DNA of 64,000 bases from Agriterribacter humi (lineage in GTDB: Bacteria > Bacteroidota > Bacteroidia > Chitinophagales > Chitinophagaceae): the NCBI RefSeq assembly GCF_009192765.1, contig NZ_VOHQ01000011.1, forward strand, positions 124,001 to 188,000, given 5' to 3'. The position numbers were made by a program, and so were the translations under genes. Positions 1-7,406 of this stretch are shown here, in pieces (position 1 is the first letter of the stretch; the number at the start of each line of letters is the position of its first letter). The notes under the pieces are model-generated. The model saw only the letters and a program-made list of their open reading frames with translations, did no database searches and was not told where the DNA came from.

Positions 1-1
1 C

Positions 2-1189
2 GGAACAGCACATATCCGGATAGACGGACTTGATATAGAGTTTGTAGGCGCCAGGCGCGAAAGCTATCGCTATCATTCCAGGAACCCCGAAGTAGCGCCC
101 GGTACCCTGCATGATGATCAGAACAGGAGAGACTTTACGATTAATGCGCTGGCTGTAAGCTTAAATAAAGACAGCTATGGTAATCTTATTGATCCTTTTG
201 AGGGAGCAACCGATATGAAAAATAAGGTCATCAAAACACCGCTTGATCCCGCTCAAACCTTTAGTGATGATCCTTTGCGTATGATGAGGGCGATCCGTTT
301 TGCTTCCCAGTTACAATTTACTATTGACGATGGTACATGGCAGGGAATCAGGGATAATGTGGAACGCATACACATTATATCGCAGGAACGTATAACCGAT
401 GAACTGAATAAAATATTACTGAGTAAAGAGCCTTCAGTTGGATTGGATTTACTGTACAGGGCCGGGTTAATGCACCTGGTCTTCCCCCAAATGGTTGACC
501 TTGCCGGGGCAGAATACATAGACGGGCTGGGGCACAAAGATAATTTTTATCACACACTCCGGGTCGTGGACAATATTTCTGCGCACACAGATGATCTGTG
601 GTTGAGATGGGCCGCAGTGTTGCATGATATTGGCAAGCCGGCGACAAAAAAATTTGAGGAAGGGCATGGCTGGACATTTCATGGGCACGAAGTGGTGGGA
701 GGAAGAATGGTTCCCAAAATATTTACCAGGCTGCGTCTTCCGCAGGATAATAAAATGCGCTTCGTAAAGAAAATGGTGGAATTGCATTTGCGTCCTATCA
801 GTCTTACCAAAGAAAATATTACAGACTCTGCCATACGCCGCCTTTTATTTGATGCGGGCGACGATATAGAAGCGTTGATGACTTTATGTAAAGCGGATAT
901 CACTTCAAAAAACAAACAAAAAGTAAAACGGTATCTCGACAATTTTGAAATGGTGCGGCAGCGTTTGCATGAAGTGGAGGAAAAGGACAGGATACGCAAC
1001 TGGCAACCACCTATCACCGGCGAAATGATCATGGATATTTTTGGTATTGCTCCCTGTAAGAAAGTAGGCGATATTAAAAGCGCAATAAAAGATGCGATAT
1101 TGGATGGTGAAATTGAAAATAATTATGACGCGGCATATGATTACATGCTTAAAAAAGCTATGGAGTTAAATCTTGCACCCGTAAAGTAA
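2..1189 (+). CDS. cca: CCA tRNA nucleotidyltransferase / poly(A) polymerase family with HD domain (5' partial)
   Basis: The reading frame is open from base 2, so the gene starts upstream of the window. The first ATG in view (215) is internal: the frame before it encodes the family motifs GARRESY, then RRDFTINALA (about 126-155), then the DPFEG..D motif. Next come the RMMRAIRFASQL motif and an HD phosphohydrolase-like domain with HTLRVVDN and HDIGKP. The family adds or repairs the CCA 3' end of tRNAs in the cytoplasm. The nucleotidyltransferase GG..D catalytic loop lies outside the window. CCA-adding versus poly(A) polymerase activity cannot be separated from sequence alone, but a single-copy HD-fused member in Bacteroidota is normally the CCA enzyme. 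A gene for another tRNA enzyme, miaA, lies two genes downstream. Confidence 0.9.
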   Translation, partial: GTAHIRIDGLDIEFVGARRESYRYHSRNPEVAPGTLHDDQNRRDFTINALAVSLNKDSYGNLIDPFEGATDMKNKVIKTPLDPAQTFSDDPLRMMRAIRFASQLQFTIDDGTWQGIRDNVERIHIISQERITDELNKILLSKEPSVGLDLLYRAGLMHLVFPQMVDLAGAEYIDGLGHKDNFYHTLRVVDNISAHTDDLWLRWAAVLHDIGKPATKKFEEGHGWTFHGHEVVGGRMVPKIFTRLRLPQDNKMRFVKKMVELHLRPISLTKENITDSAIRRLLFDAGDDIEALMTLCKADITSKNKQKVKRYLDNFEMVRQRLHEVEEKDRIRNWQPPITGEMIMDIFGIAPCKKVGDIKSAIKDAILDGEIENNYDAAYDYMLKKAMELNLAPVK

Positions 1190-1233
1190 ATGCGCATGGG
1201 AAAAGGGTTATACATTAACTCGGGGAATTATGC

Positions 1234-1241
1234 TACTTTTG
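1234..1241 (+). promoter_or_regulatory. Candidate -7 promoter element (TACTTTTG)
   Basis: This octamer matches the Bacteroidota TAnnTTTG -7 element and lies 38 nt before the ATG of the pRiA4b-like gene. No good TTTG -33 element sits about 19 nt upstream, so this is a partial match. Confidence 0.3.
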
Positions 1242-1279
1242 ACAAATTTTATACGATATTCAACACCTAAAAGATACAC

Positions 1280-1858
1280 ATGGCTATTTTAAAATTCAGG
1301 GCATATTTTGAAGAAGATGACAGTATTTACAGAGATATTGCCGTAAAGCACACACAATCTTTTTTGGATTTGCACTTTATTATTTTAAAAAGTTTTGAAT
1401 TTGATAATAAACACCAGGCTACCTTTTACCGGAGCAATGATAAATGGCTGCGCGGACGTGAAATAAGCATTGAAAAATATGATAAGGCATACAAAGCAGA
1501 ACCGCTTATTATGTCGGTAACCACCGTTGGTTCTGAAATACGCAATCCCAATGAAAAATTCATTTATGTGTATGACTTTACCCGGAACTGGACTTTTCTG
1601 GTAGAGCTGATCAGTGTGTCTAAGGATGAAAATCCTAAATTAACCTATCCTGCCATTATCCGCAGTGAAGGGATAGCCCCCAGCCAGTATGGAACGAAAA
1701 GCATACTCGGCGACCGGTTTGTAGATGTGGAAGAAAAATACGATCTTACTAAAGGAGTAGAAGGCTTTAGTGAAGAAGGTGGTGTTGCTGATGATGATGC
1801 CGCTGATGACACTACGCCGGAAGAAGAAAGCGGAGCAGACGATAAGGAAGAAGTATGA
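1280..1858 (+). CDS. Plasmid pRiA4b ORF-3-like domain protein
   Basis: This is a 192-residue protein. Its first 150 residues or so resemble the pRiA4b ORF-3 (IS1096 passenger-like) fold, with FRAYFEEDDSIYRDIAV, LDLHFIILKSFEFDNKHQATFY and an IYVYDFTRNWTFLVEL strand. The last 40 residues are a highly acidic low-complexity tail rich in D and E. The family has no firmly established biochemical role. Despite the name nothing mobile is seen around it. It sits between cca and miaA on the same strand, with its TGA stop 51 nt before the likely miaA ATG, so co-transcription with tRNA-maturation genes is likely. A role in RNA metabolism is only inferred from that context. Confidence 0.75.
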   Translation: MAILKFRAYFEEDDSIYRDIAVKHTQSFLDLHFIILKSFEFDNKHQATFYRSNDKWLRGREISIEKYDKAYKAEPLIMSVTTVGSEIRNPNEKFIYVYDFTRNWTFLVELISVSKDENPKLTYPAIIRSEGIAPSQYGTKSILGDRFVDVEEKYDLTKGVEGFSEEGGVADDDAADDTTPEEESGADDKEEV

Positions 1859-1909
1859 TTGTGTATAACGCTCTTGCCACTTACAATTTATCTCTTACCA
1901 CTTCTTTTG

Positions 1910-2815
1910 ATGTCCGATAAAACCTGCATAATAATCGTTGGTCCTACGGCAGCAGGTAAAACAGAACTGTCTCTGCAATTAGCGGAATATTTTGATACAG
2001 CCATTATTTCTGCAGATTCGCGGCAATGCTACCGGGAGCTTGATATTGGTGTCGCCAAACCAGGTGCTGCTGACTTGCAAAAAATCAAACATTATTTCAT
2101 CAGTTCGCATAGCATACACGAAGTGGTAAATGCAGGCGTGTTTGAAACCTATGCTTTACAAGCTGTACATGAAATTTTTGACAAGCATGATAGCGCTATT
2201 ATGGCAGGAGGCACCGGGCTGTATATAAAAGTGTTTTGTTCCGGAATGGATGCTATACCGGAAGTTAAAGAAGAAGTGAGGCAATTGGTGCGAAAGCAAT
2301 ACCATGCGCTTGGCATAAGCTGGTTGCAGGAAATGCTGCAGCAGCATGACCCGTTATTTTATACAAAAGGGGAAATACAGAACCCTCAAAGAATGATGAG
2401 AGCGCTGGAAATAAAATTGTCATCGGGCACATCTATTTTAAAATGGCATTCATTACCACAAAAGCAAAGAGATTTTTCAATTATCAAAATAGGCGTTGAA
2501 CTTCCCCGTAAAGAGATATACCACAATATCAATAAAAGGGTAGACGCAATGATGGAGCAGGGATTATTAGAAGAAGTAAAAAGCCTTTACCCTTACCGAA
2601 ATATCAACGCCTTGCAAACTGTGGGATATAATGAACTGTTCGATTATATAGATGGTAAACTTACACTACAGGAAGCGGTTGATACCATTAAGAAAAATAC
2701 CAGGCATTATGCAAAAAGACAGATCACGTGGTTTAAAAGAGATGAAACCATTCATTGGTTTGCTCCGGGTAATAAAATTGATATTATAGATTTTATTGAA
2801 AAACAGGTACATTAG
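1910..2815 (+). CDS. miaA: tRNA dimethylallyltransferase
   Basis: This enzyme transfers a dimethylallyl group from DMAPP to N6 of A37 in tRNAs that read codons starting with U. The product has the P-loop GPTAAGKT near residue 10, the ISADSRQCYRELDIGVAKP segment that binds tRNA and the catalytic Asp/Thr region, AGGTGLYIKVF, and the C-terminal VGYNELFDYIDG and ARRQ-like KRQITWFKRD signature. At 301 residues it has the usual family length. The frame extends 17 codons further upstream from a TTG, but that extension is hydrophobic and non-homologous, so the ATG at 1910 is chosen. It follows the pRiA4b-like gene closely. Confidence 0.95.
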   Translation: MSDKTCIIIVGPTAAGKTELSLQLAEYFDTAIISADSRQCYRELDIGVAKPGAADLQKIKHYFISSHSIHEVVNAGVFETYALQAVHEIFDKHDSAIMAGGTGLYIKVFCSGMDAIPEVKEEVRQLVRKQYHALGISWLQEMLQQHDPLFYTKGEIQNPQRMMRALEIKLSSGTSILKWHSLPQKQRDFSIIKIGVELPRKEIYHNINKRVDAMMEQGLLEEVKSLYPYRNINALQTVGYNELFDYIDGKLTLQEAVDTIKKNTRHYAKRQITWFKRDETIHWFAPGNKIDIIDFIEKQVH

Positions 2816-2846
2816 TCGACAGGCATTGCCCGTAGCACTGATATCT

Positions 2847-2854
2847 TATCTTTG
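2847..2854 (+). promoter_or_regulatory. Candidate -7 element (TATCTTTG) for the kinase/RapZ fusion gene
   Basis: TATCTTTG matches the Bacteroidota TAnnTTTG element exactly and lies 17 nt before the ATG at 2872. An ATTG at 2825-2828 is 18 nt upstream and could be a weak -33 element. It implies a short leader. Confidence 0.45.
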
Positions 2855-2871
2855 ACCGCTAAAATGCTATC

Positions 2872-4323
2872 ATGGCAGATACAATAAACGAAGTAAAACA
2901 TTTTTTTGAGCAGTGGGCGAAGCAACCGGTGCGCGAATTGTTTACACTCAAACAGGCCGGCAGCAACCGGCAATATTTCCGGGCGGCAACGGGCGCCAAA
3001 TCTTTCATTATTACCAGCAATCCCAATAATATTTCCGAAAACAATGCTTTTATAGCTTTTGCCAAACATTTTTACAGCAAACAGCTTGCCGTACCCGAAA
3101 TACTTTTTGCCAACGGGGAGAAAACGATGTATATACAAACAGACTTTGGCGATATTTCCCTGTTTGATGTAATTAAGCAGGAAGGCTATAGTGCAAGGGT
3201 AAAGGAATTATACCGTAAGGCATTTGCGCAACTGGCAAGATTGCAGGTGCAGGGTGGGGAAGGATTAGACTACAACAATTGCATAGCCACAAAATCTTTT
3301 GATAAGCAGGCCATTTATTCCGATCTTTTATATTTCCTCTATTATTTTGTGCGGGCACTTGATTTGCCCTACGATAAAAATTTATTACTGAACGATTTTG
3401 AATTACTGAGCAGCTATCTCATGCAGGAAGAGGCTAAATATTTCATGCACCGCGATTGCCAGAGCCGCAATGTAATGATCAAGGATGACCGGGTATATTT
3501 TATAGATTTCCAGGGTGGCATGCAGGGCGCATTGCAGTACGATGCCGCTTCCATGCTGTGGCAGGCGAGAGCTGCATTGCCGCACGAATGGAAAGAAGAA
3601 CTGGTGGGCTACTATTTTGAAAAAGTAAACGAATTATTGGATAACAGGCTGAATAAAAAAGACTTTTTAGACAGCTACGATGGGTTTGTGCTGATAAGAA
3701 TGTTGCAAACGCTTGGCGCCTATGGTTTCAGGGGGCTTTTCGAAAGAAAGCAGCATTTTATTACCAGCATTCCCTTTGCATTGAAACAGTTGCGCTGGTT
3801 TTTGGAAAATAAAAAAATACCGATCCGTCTGCCCGAACTGCAAAAAGTATTATGGCATATTGTAGACGATTCGATTATTGAGCGGTATGAAACGGTAAAA
3901 GCGGCTCCCGACACTTCGCTGGTGGTGTACATCAACAGCTTCTCCTATCGCAATGGCATACCCGCAAATGATACCGAAAATGGAGGCGGCTTTGTTTTTG
4001 ATTGCCGCGGCATTTTTAATCCGGGTCGTTTTGAGGAGTTTAAAAAGCTTACGGGCCGCGATAAGGAAGTGCAGGAATTTTTGCTGCACAAAAGCGAAAT
4101 GCCTTCATTTTTGCAATATGTGTATGGCATAGTGGATATTTCTGTAAGCGATTATATCCGGCGCAATTTCAGCAGCCTGGTAGTGAACTTTGGCTGCACC
4201 GGCGGGCAACACCGCAGCGTGTTTGCAGCCGACAGCCTGGCCAAACACCTGCAGGAGAAATTTGGCGTAAAAGTAACCGTGCGTCATTTGGTGCAGGATG
4301 AAAAGAATTGGGTGAACGGGTGA
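2872..4323 (+). CDS. Sugar/aminoglycoside-type phosphotransferase fused to RapZ C-terminal domain (AmgK-like)
   Basis: This is a 483-residue two-domain protein. Residues about 20-330 form an APH-type kinase fold: the ATP-binding N-lobe starts at LKQAGSNRQYFRA, the catalytic loop is HRDCQSRNVMI (about 192-202), and the metal-binding DFQGG is near 211. This is the fold of AmgK, the anomeric N-acetylmuramate/N-acetylglucosamine kinase. Residues about 349-480 match the C-terminal domain of RapZ/YvcJ, with VVYINSFSYRNG, FDCRGIFNPG and GCTGGQHRSV. In E. coli that domain binds glucosamine-6-phosphate. The N-terminal P-loop domain of real RapZ is absent. The next gene encodes a MurU-like nucleotidyltransferase, so a role in muramic-acid or amino-sugar recycling is inferred. 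Substrate specificity is not proven. Confidence 0.8.
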   Translation: MADTINEVKHFFEQWAKQPVRELFTLKQAGSNRQYFRAATGAKSFIITSNPNNISENNAFIAFAKHFYSKQLAVPEILFANGEKTMYIQTDFGDISLFDVIKQEGYSARVKELYRKAFAQLARLQVQGGEGLDYNNCIATKSFDKQAIYSDLLYFLYYFVRALDLPYDKNLLLNDFELLSSYLMQEEAKYFMHRDCQSRNVMIKDDRVYFIDFQGGMQGALQYDAASMLWQARAALPHEWKEELVGYYFEKVNELLDNRLNKKDFLDSYDGFVLIRMLQTLGAYGFRGLFERKQHFITSIPFALKQLRWFLENKKIPIRLPELQKVLWHIVDDSIIERYETVKAAPDTSLVVYINSFSYRNGIPANDTENGGGFVFDCRGIFNPGRFEEFKKLTGRDKEVQEFLLHKSEMPSFLQYVYGIVDISVSDYIRRNFSSLVVNFGCTGGQHRSVFAADSLAKHLQEKFGVKVTVRHLVQDEKNWVNG

Positions 4324-4370
4324 GGGGATGAATGGTGAGAAGTGAAAGGTGAAAGGGGAGAAGTGGTTTG
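4323..4370. repeat. GTGAATGGTGAG-type degenerate low-complexity repeat
   Basis: A purine-rich run built from GGTGA and AGTGA units starts at the last base of the upstream stop codon. The same phrase type recurs at 12089-12114 and, in frame, inside the methyltransferase gene at 15325-15400 and 15871-15922. Confidence 0.6.
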
Positions 4371-4440
4371 TTCAAGGTACAGGTTACAAATTGCAGGGAT
4401 AAAGTTGCTCACGCTTTTAAAGCAATGATTTTGGTTAATT

Positions 4441-5205
4441 ATGATGCATAATACCAGCGAAAATTTGATACAGTCAAAAAACGGTTTAACTACCGCTATG
4501 ATCTTTGCCGCTGGTTTGGGTACAAGGTTGAAACCCTGGACAGACCATCATCCCAAAGCATTGGTCTTAGTGAACGGCAAGCCCTTGCTGCAGCGCAATA
4601 TTGAATACCTGCAGGGATTTGGCATTACGAAGCTGATCATTAACGTACATCATTTTGCTGACCAGGTGATTGACTTTTTAAAAGCGCATGATTATTTCAA
4701 CTGTAATATCACTGTTTCGCATGAAAAAGAAGAGCCATTAGAAACCGGTGGCGGATTAAAAAAAGCCGCATGGTTTTTACAGCCGCATGATCCCTTTTTT
4801 GTGATCAATGCCGATATTTTAACCAGCCTGGATATCAATGCCATGCTGCAATTTCACCGCCTGCATAAACCATTGGTTACGCTGGCTGTAACCAACAGAA
4901 AAGCTTCCCGCTCTTTTTTGTTTAATGATAGCGATCAATTGTGCGGATGGCGGAACAATGTTTCAGCACAGGAAAAGATTTCCATTCATGCAACGCCTAT
5001 TATACCCAAAGCATTCAGTGGTATCCATATTATTGATCCGGCCATTTTTGAATTAATTACTGAAGAAGGAAAATTTTCTTTGGTGGATCTGTATCTCCGC
5101 TTGTCACAACATTATTCGATCATGGGCTTTGACCATTCCGGCGATGTATTGATTGATGTGGGCAAACCGGAAGCCATTGAACAGGCAGAACACTATTTCC
5201 ATTAA
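4441..5205 (+). CDS. murU: NDP-sugar nucleotidyltransferase, MurU-like
   Basis: This 254-residue nucleotidyltransferase of the GT-A-like sugar-1-phosphate family has the signature MIFAAGLGTRLKPWTDHHPKA, the VNGKPLL motif, NADIL metal-binding Asp, ETGGGLKKA, and the C-terminal DVGKPEAIEQA. MurU converts MurNAc-1-phosphate to UDP-MurNAc in the recycling route that bypasses de novo MurNAc synthesis. Its position 117 bp after an AmgK-like kinase on the same strand mirrors the amgK-murU pair of Pseudomonas and supports that reading. Other sugar-1-phosphate substrates remain possible. The start is uncertain: ATGs at 4441, 4444 and 4498 are all compatible, and the first 19 residues look non-conserved. 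Confidence 0.7.
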   Translation: MMHNTSENLIQSKNGLTTAMIFAAGLGTRLKPWTDHHPKALVLVNGKPLLQRNIEYLQGFGITKLIINVHHFADQVIDFLKAHDYFNCNITVSHEKEEPLETGGGLKKAAWFLQPHDPFFVINADILTSLDINAMLQFHRLHKPLVTLAVTNRKASRSFLFNDSDQLCGWRNNVSAQEKISIHATPIIPKAFSGIHIIDPAIFELITEEGKFSLVDLYLRLSQHYSIMGFDHSGDVLIDVGKPEAIEQAEHYFH

Positions 5206-5356
5206 TTTTGGGGTATGGGTATGAGGTATCGGGTATCAGCTTTCAGATTCAGTGATGAGTGGTAAGCAGCCAGTGGTAAGTAATTACTTACGTATACCCT
5301 ATTGCCCTACACCTTATGCCTTACCCTGTATAACCTGTAACTTGAAACCTCGCCTC

Positions 5357-6016
5357 ATGCATCCTCCATTAAAACATAGTATATCCGCACAAACCTTATG
5401 GTTGAGCGCAGATCGTTCTATTTTCTGGGAAGAACAAAAATCGCTTATTCTTGCCGATCTGCACCTGGGTAAAACAGGGCATTTCCGCAAGTCGGGCATT
5501 GGCGTGCCACAAACGGTTTTTAAGGAAGATATGCAGCGCCTGGTTAACCTCGTTCAATTTTTCAAGCCGGAACAACTGGTCATCGTTGGCGATATGTTTC
5601 ACAGTGAATGTAATAAGGAGCTGGAATTGTTCTGCAGGTGGAGAAGCGATTTCTCTTCCCTTGCCGTTCAGCTTATTAAAGGCAATCATGATATTTTGAA
5701 AGAGCAATGGTATGAAAACGTTGCTATTACACTTCACCAGGCCAAATTGGCAATGGGGGAATTTGTTTTTTGTCATGATTATAGTGGCATGCATAAACAG
5801 GATCTCATGGAAAAATATATTTTCTCCGGGCATCTTCATCCCGGCGTTTATATAAAGGGACTAGCAAAGCAGGGTTTGCGGTTACCCTGTTTTCACTTTG
5901 CTGCAAACTGCTGCACCCTGCCAGCATTTAGCCGGTTTACGGGCGTAGCCAGCATACAAAAGGCAAGGCACGACAAAGTTTTTGCCATAGTGGATGATAA
6001 GGTAATGTTGATTTGA
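5357..6016 (+). CDS. pdeM: Calcineurin-like phosphoesterase, ligase-associated PdeM type
   Basis: A 219-residue cytoplasmic metallophosphoesterase. Metal-binding motifs are visible in order: LADLHLGK, VGDMFHS, KGNHD, CHDYSG and SGHLHPG. The order, size and the LHLGKTGHFRKSGIGVP segment match the PdeM family, which is often encoded with bacterial LigD/ligase-associated DNA-repair genes. No ligase or exonuclease partner is next to it here, so that functional link is not supported by context. The frame extends upstream to 5252, but residues before the ATG at 5357 translate repeat-like intergenic sequence, so 5357 is preferred. Confidence 0.7.
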   Translation: MHPPLKHSISAQTLWLSADRSIFWEEQKSLILADLHLGKTGHFRKSGIGVPQTVFKEDMQRLVNLVQFFKPEQLVIVGDMFHSECNKELELFCRWRSDFSSLAVQLIKGNHDILKEQWYENVAITLHQAKLAMGEFVFCHDYSGMHKQDLMEKYIFSGHLHPGVYIKGLAKQGLRLPCFHFAANCCTLPAFSRFTGVASIQKARHDKVFAIVDDKVMLI

Positions 6017-6069
6017 GATCTCTTAGCAGTGGCTATCTGGTATAAGGAGATTCCGCAATGGGATATAGG

Positions 6070-6089
6070 ACCTGCCTGCGGACAGGTTT
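6070..6089. repeat. ACCTGCC-type palindromic repeat, copy 1
   Basis: ACCTG and CAGGT arms enclose CCTGCGGA. Related copies are at 7366-7392 (degenerate) and 35619-35644 (in frame in a susC gene). The shared form is ACCTGCC, a CCGG-like centre, then GGCAGGT. Confidence 0.5.
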
Positions 6090-6140
6090 CAAATGGAGCT
6101 ATTATAGCAACCTAATAAGATGATGGATCTGCTGCATAAA

Positions 6141-6177
6141 AAATAAAGCCGGTTGATGTACAACCGGCTTTATCTTT
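6141..6177. terminator. Bidirectional intrinsic terminator
   Basis: A perfect 13-bp inverted repeat (ATAAAGCCGGTTG / CAACCGGCTTTAT) has a 5-nt loop, with an A-run on the left and T-rich sequence on the right. It sits between convergent genes and can serve both. Confidence 0.8.
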
Positions 6178-6392
6178 GATGGATGGAAATTCCTGTTTGA
6201 GGCAGGAGTTTTTGGCGAAGTATTAAACAACCTCTTGTTTTTTTGAATACTGCATTTGTTTTACCTATCTGCTTAGAACTGTTGCTATTTGCTTGATGTA
6301 AAGATGCTTCAGCAATCCCATTTATGAAACTTTATTCGCCAGCAAGCCTCATTCCTTCGATCTTAGTATGATTTTTTACGATAAATGATATG

Positions 6393-7229
6393 CTATTGCA
6401 GGGTATAGGCCACTACGTTGTTTTTAAAGAAGGTAGGTACATACACTGTTTTGGTTGCAGGATCGTAACCAATATCGGCCGAATTGATCTTTTGCTCCCT
6501 GGTATCCAATAAATGATCTTTTTTGCCATCGGCGTACACATACCATATAGAGCCTGCCCAGCACGATACAATAAAATCTCCATTGCCTACAGCTTCAATA
6601 CCATCTGTTCCTCCTTCCATGCCATCGGCAATTAATGTTAAAGCGCCTGTTTTTTCCGCCCTGTATAATCCACCTGAATTGGTTAAATACAGGTCGGATC
6701 CCACCACCAGTACGCCATTGGGGCCTTTCAGGTTTTCCTGTACTACGGTTGACTTTCCATTTTCAATACGGTGTATTTTTTTGGTTTGCGAGTCCGAAAC
6801 ATAGATCGCTCCTTTGGAGTCAATGCTAACGTCATTCAAACCCTTCGCTCCTTCCACCGCAATCCTTTGTATGATTTTTCCTTTTGCGATATCAATAACC
6901 ACAACTGCATCCACATCGGCTACATACAATTTACCCGCATGGATGCCCATGCCTTTGGGTGCATTTAAGCCGGTAACCCATTCCGATGCGATGATCTTGC
7001 CATCTAATCCTACTTTGCCTATAGAGCCTTTCCCATCTTTTCCCCATGGTTCTCCGTCAATATTGGCGGTATACAACACTTTATTGGCGCCATCAAACCT
7101 TACAGATTCGGGCACCTTTAAAAGGGTATCGGTTTCCCATTTTTTTACCAACTGTTTTTCCTGCGACTGTGCTGTGCCGTACAGCAGGATGAAGCTGAAA
7201 AGAACGGCGCATAATAAAGAAGGTTTCAT
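6393..7229 (-). CDS. Secreted SMP-30/gluconolactonase-like beta-propeller protein
   Basis: This 278-residue protein starts with a signal peptide (MKPSLLCAVLFSFILLYGTAQSQ) that predicts export to the periplasm or beyond. The mature part has repeated blade segments such as GIHAGKLYVADVDAVVVIDI, VSIDSKGAIYVSDS, and GPNGVLVVGSDLYLTNSGGLY, typical of the SMP-30/gluconolactonase/NHL propeller group. Members include lactonases, but catalytic metal ligands cannot be assigned with confidence here, so it may be a non-enzymatic propeller. It lies downstream of an aldehyde dehydrogenase on the same strand (178 bp apart). A sugar-acid oxidation pathway linking the two is only a weak inference. Confidence 0.65.
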   Translation of the reverse strand: MKPSLLCAVLFSFILLYGTAQSQEKQLVKKWETDTLLKVPESVRFDGANKVLYTANIDGEPWGKDGKGSIGKVGLDGKIIASEWVTGLNAPKGMGIHAGKLYVADVDAVVVIDIAKGKIIQRIAVEGAKGLNDVSIDSKGAIYVSDSQTKKIHRIENGKSTVVQENLKGPNGVLVVGSDLYLTNSGGLYRAEKTGALTLIADGMEGGTDGIEAVGNGDFIVSCWAGSIWYVYADGKKDHLLDTREQKINSADIGYDPATKTVYVPTFFKNNVVAYTLQ

Positions 7230-7365
7230 GTTCAGAATGGTTTATAGTTTATGAATACATTGTCTTACGGTAAAGATAGCAGTGCAGAATCTTTATCAAA
7301 TATAAAAAATAAAGCATTGGCAGGTCCGGAATTATTGTCTTAAGAGGGCTCAAATCTTAAATCTC

Positions 7366-7392
7366 AAACCAGCCTTCCGGCAGGGTAGGTTT
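7366..7392. repeat. ACCTGCC-type palindromic repeat, degenerate copy 2
   Basis: AAACC and GGTTT ends enclose a TTCCGGCAGG core. It lies just after the phrase-like sequence AATCTTAAATCTCAAA, which also occurs before 14998. It is in the gap between the dehydrogenase and propeller genes. Confidence 0.4.
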
Positions 7393-7406
7393 CAGATCAT
7401 CAATCC

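Larger units (their letters stand above)
6017..6392. other. 376-bp convergent intergenic region
   Basis: It lies between the plus-strand pdeM-like gene and the minus-strand propeller gene. It holds a palindromic repeat copy at 6070-6089 and a bidirectional terminator at 6141-6177. No coding signal is visible in the remaining 200 bp. Confidence 0.6.

Noticed and set aside
1280-1858. Insertion-sequence passenger gene
   Set aside because: The family name suggests it, but no transposase, inverted ends or target duplication surround it.
5357-6016. Ligase-associated DNA-repair cassette
   Set aside because: Only the PdeM-like protein is present; no LigD, ligase, helicase or exonuclease gene is next to it.
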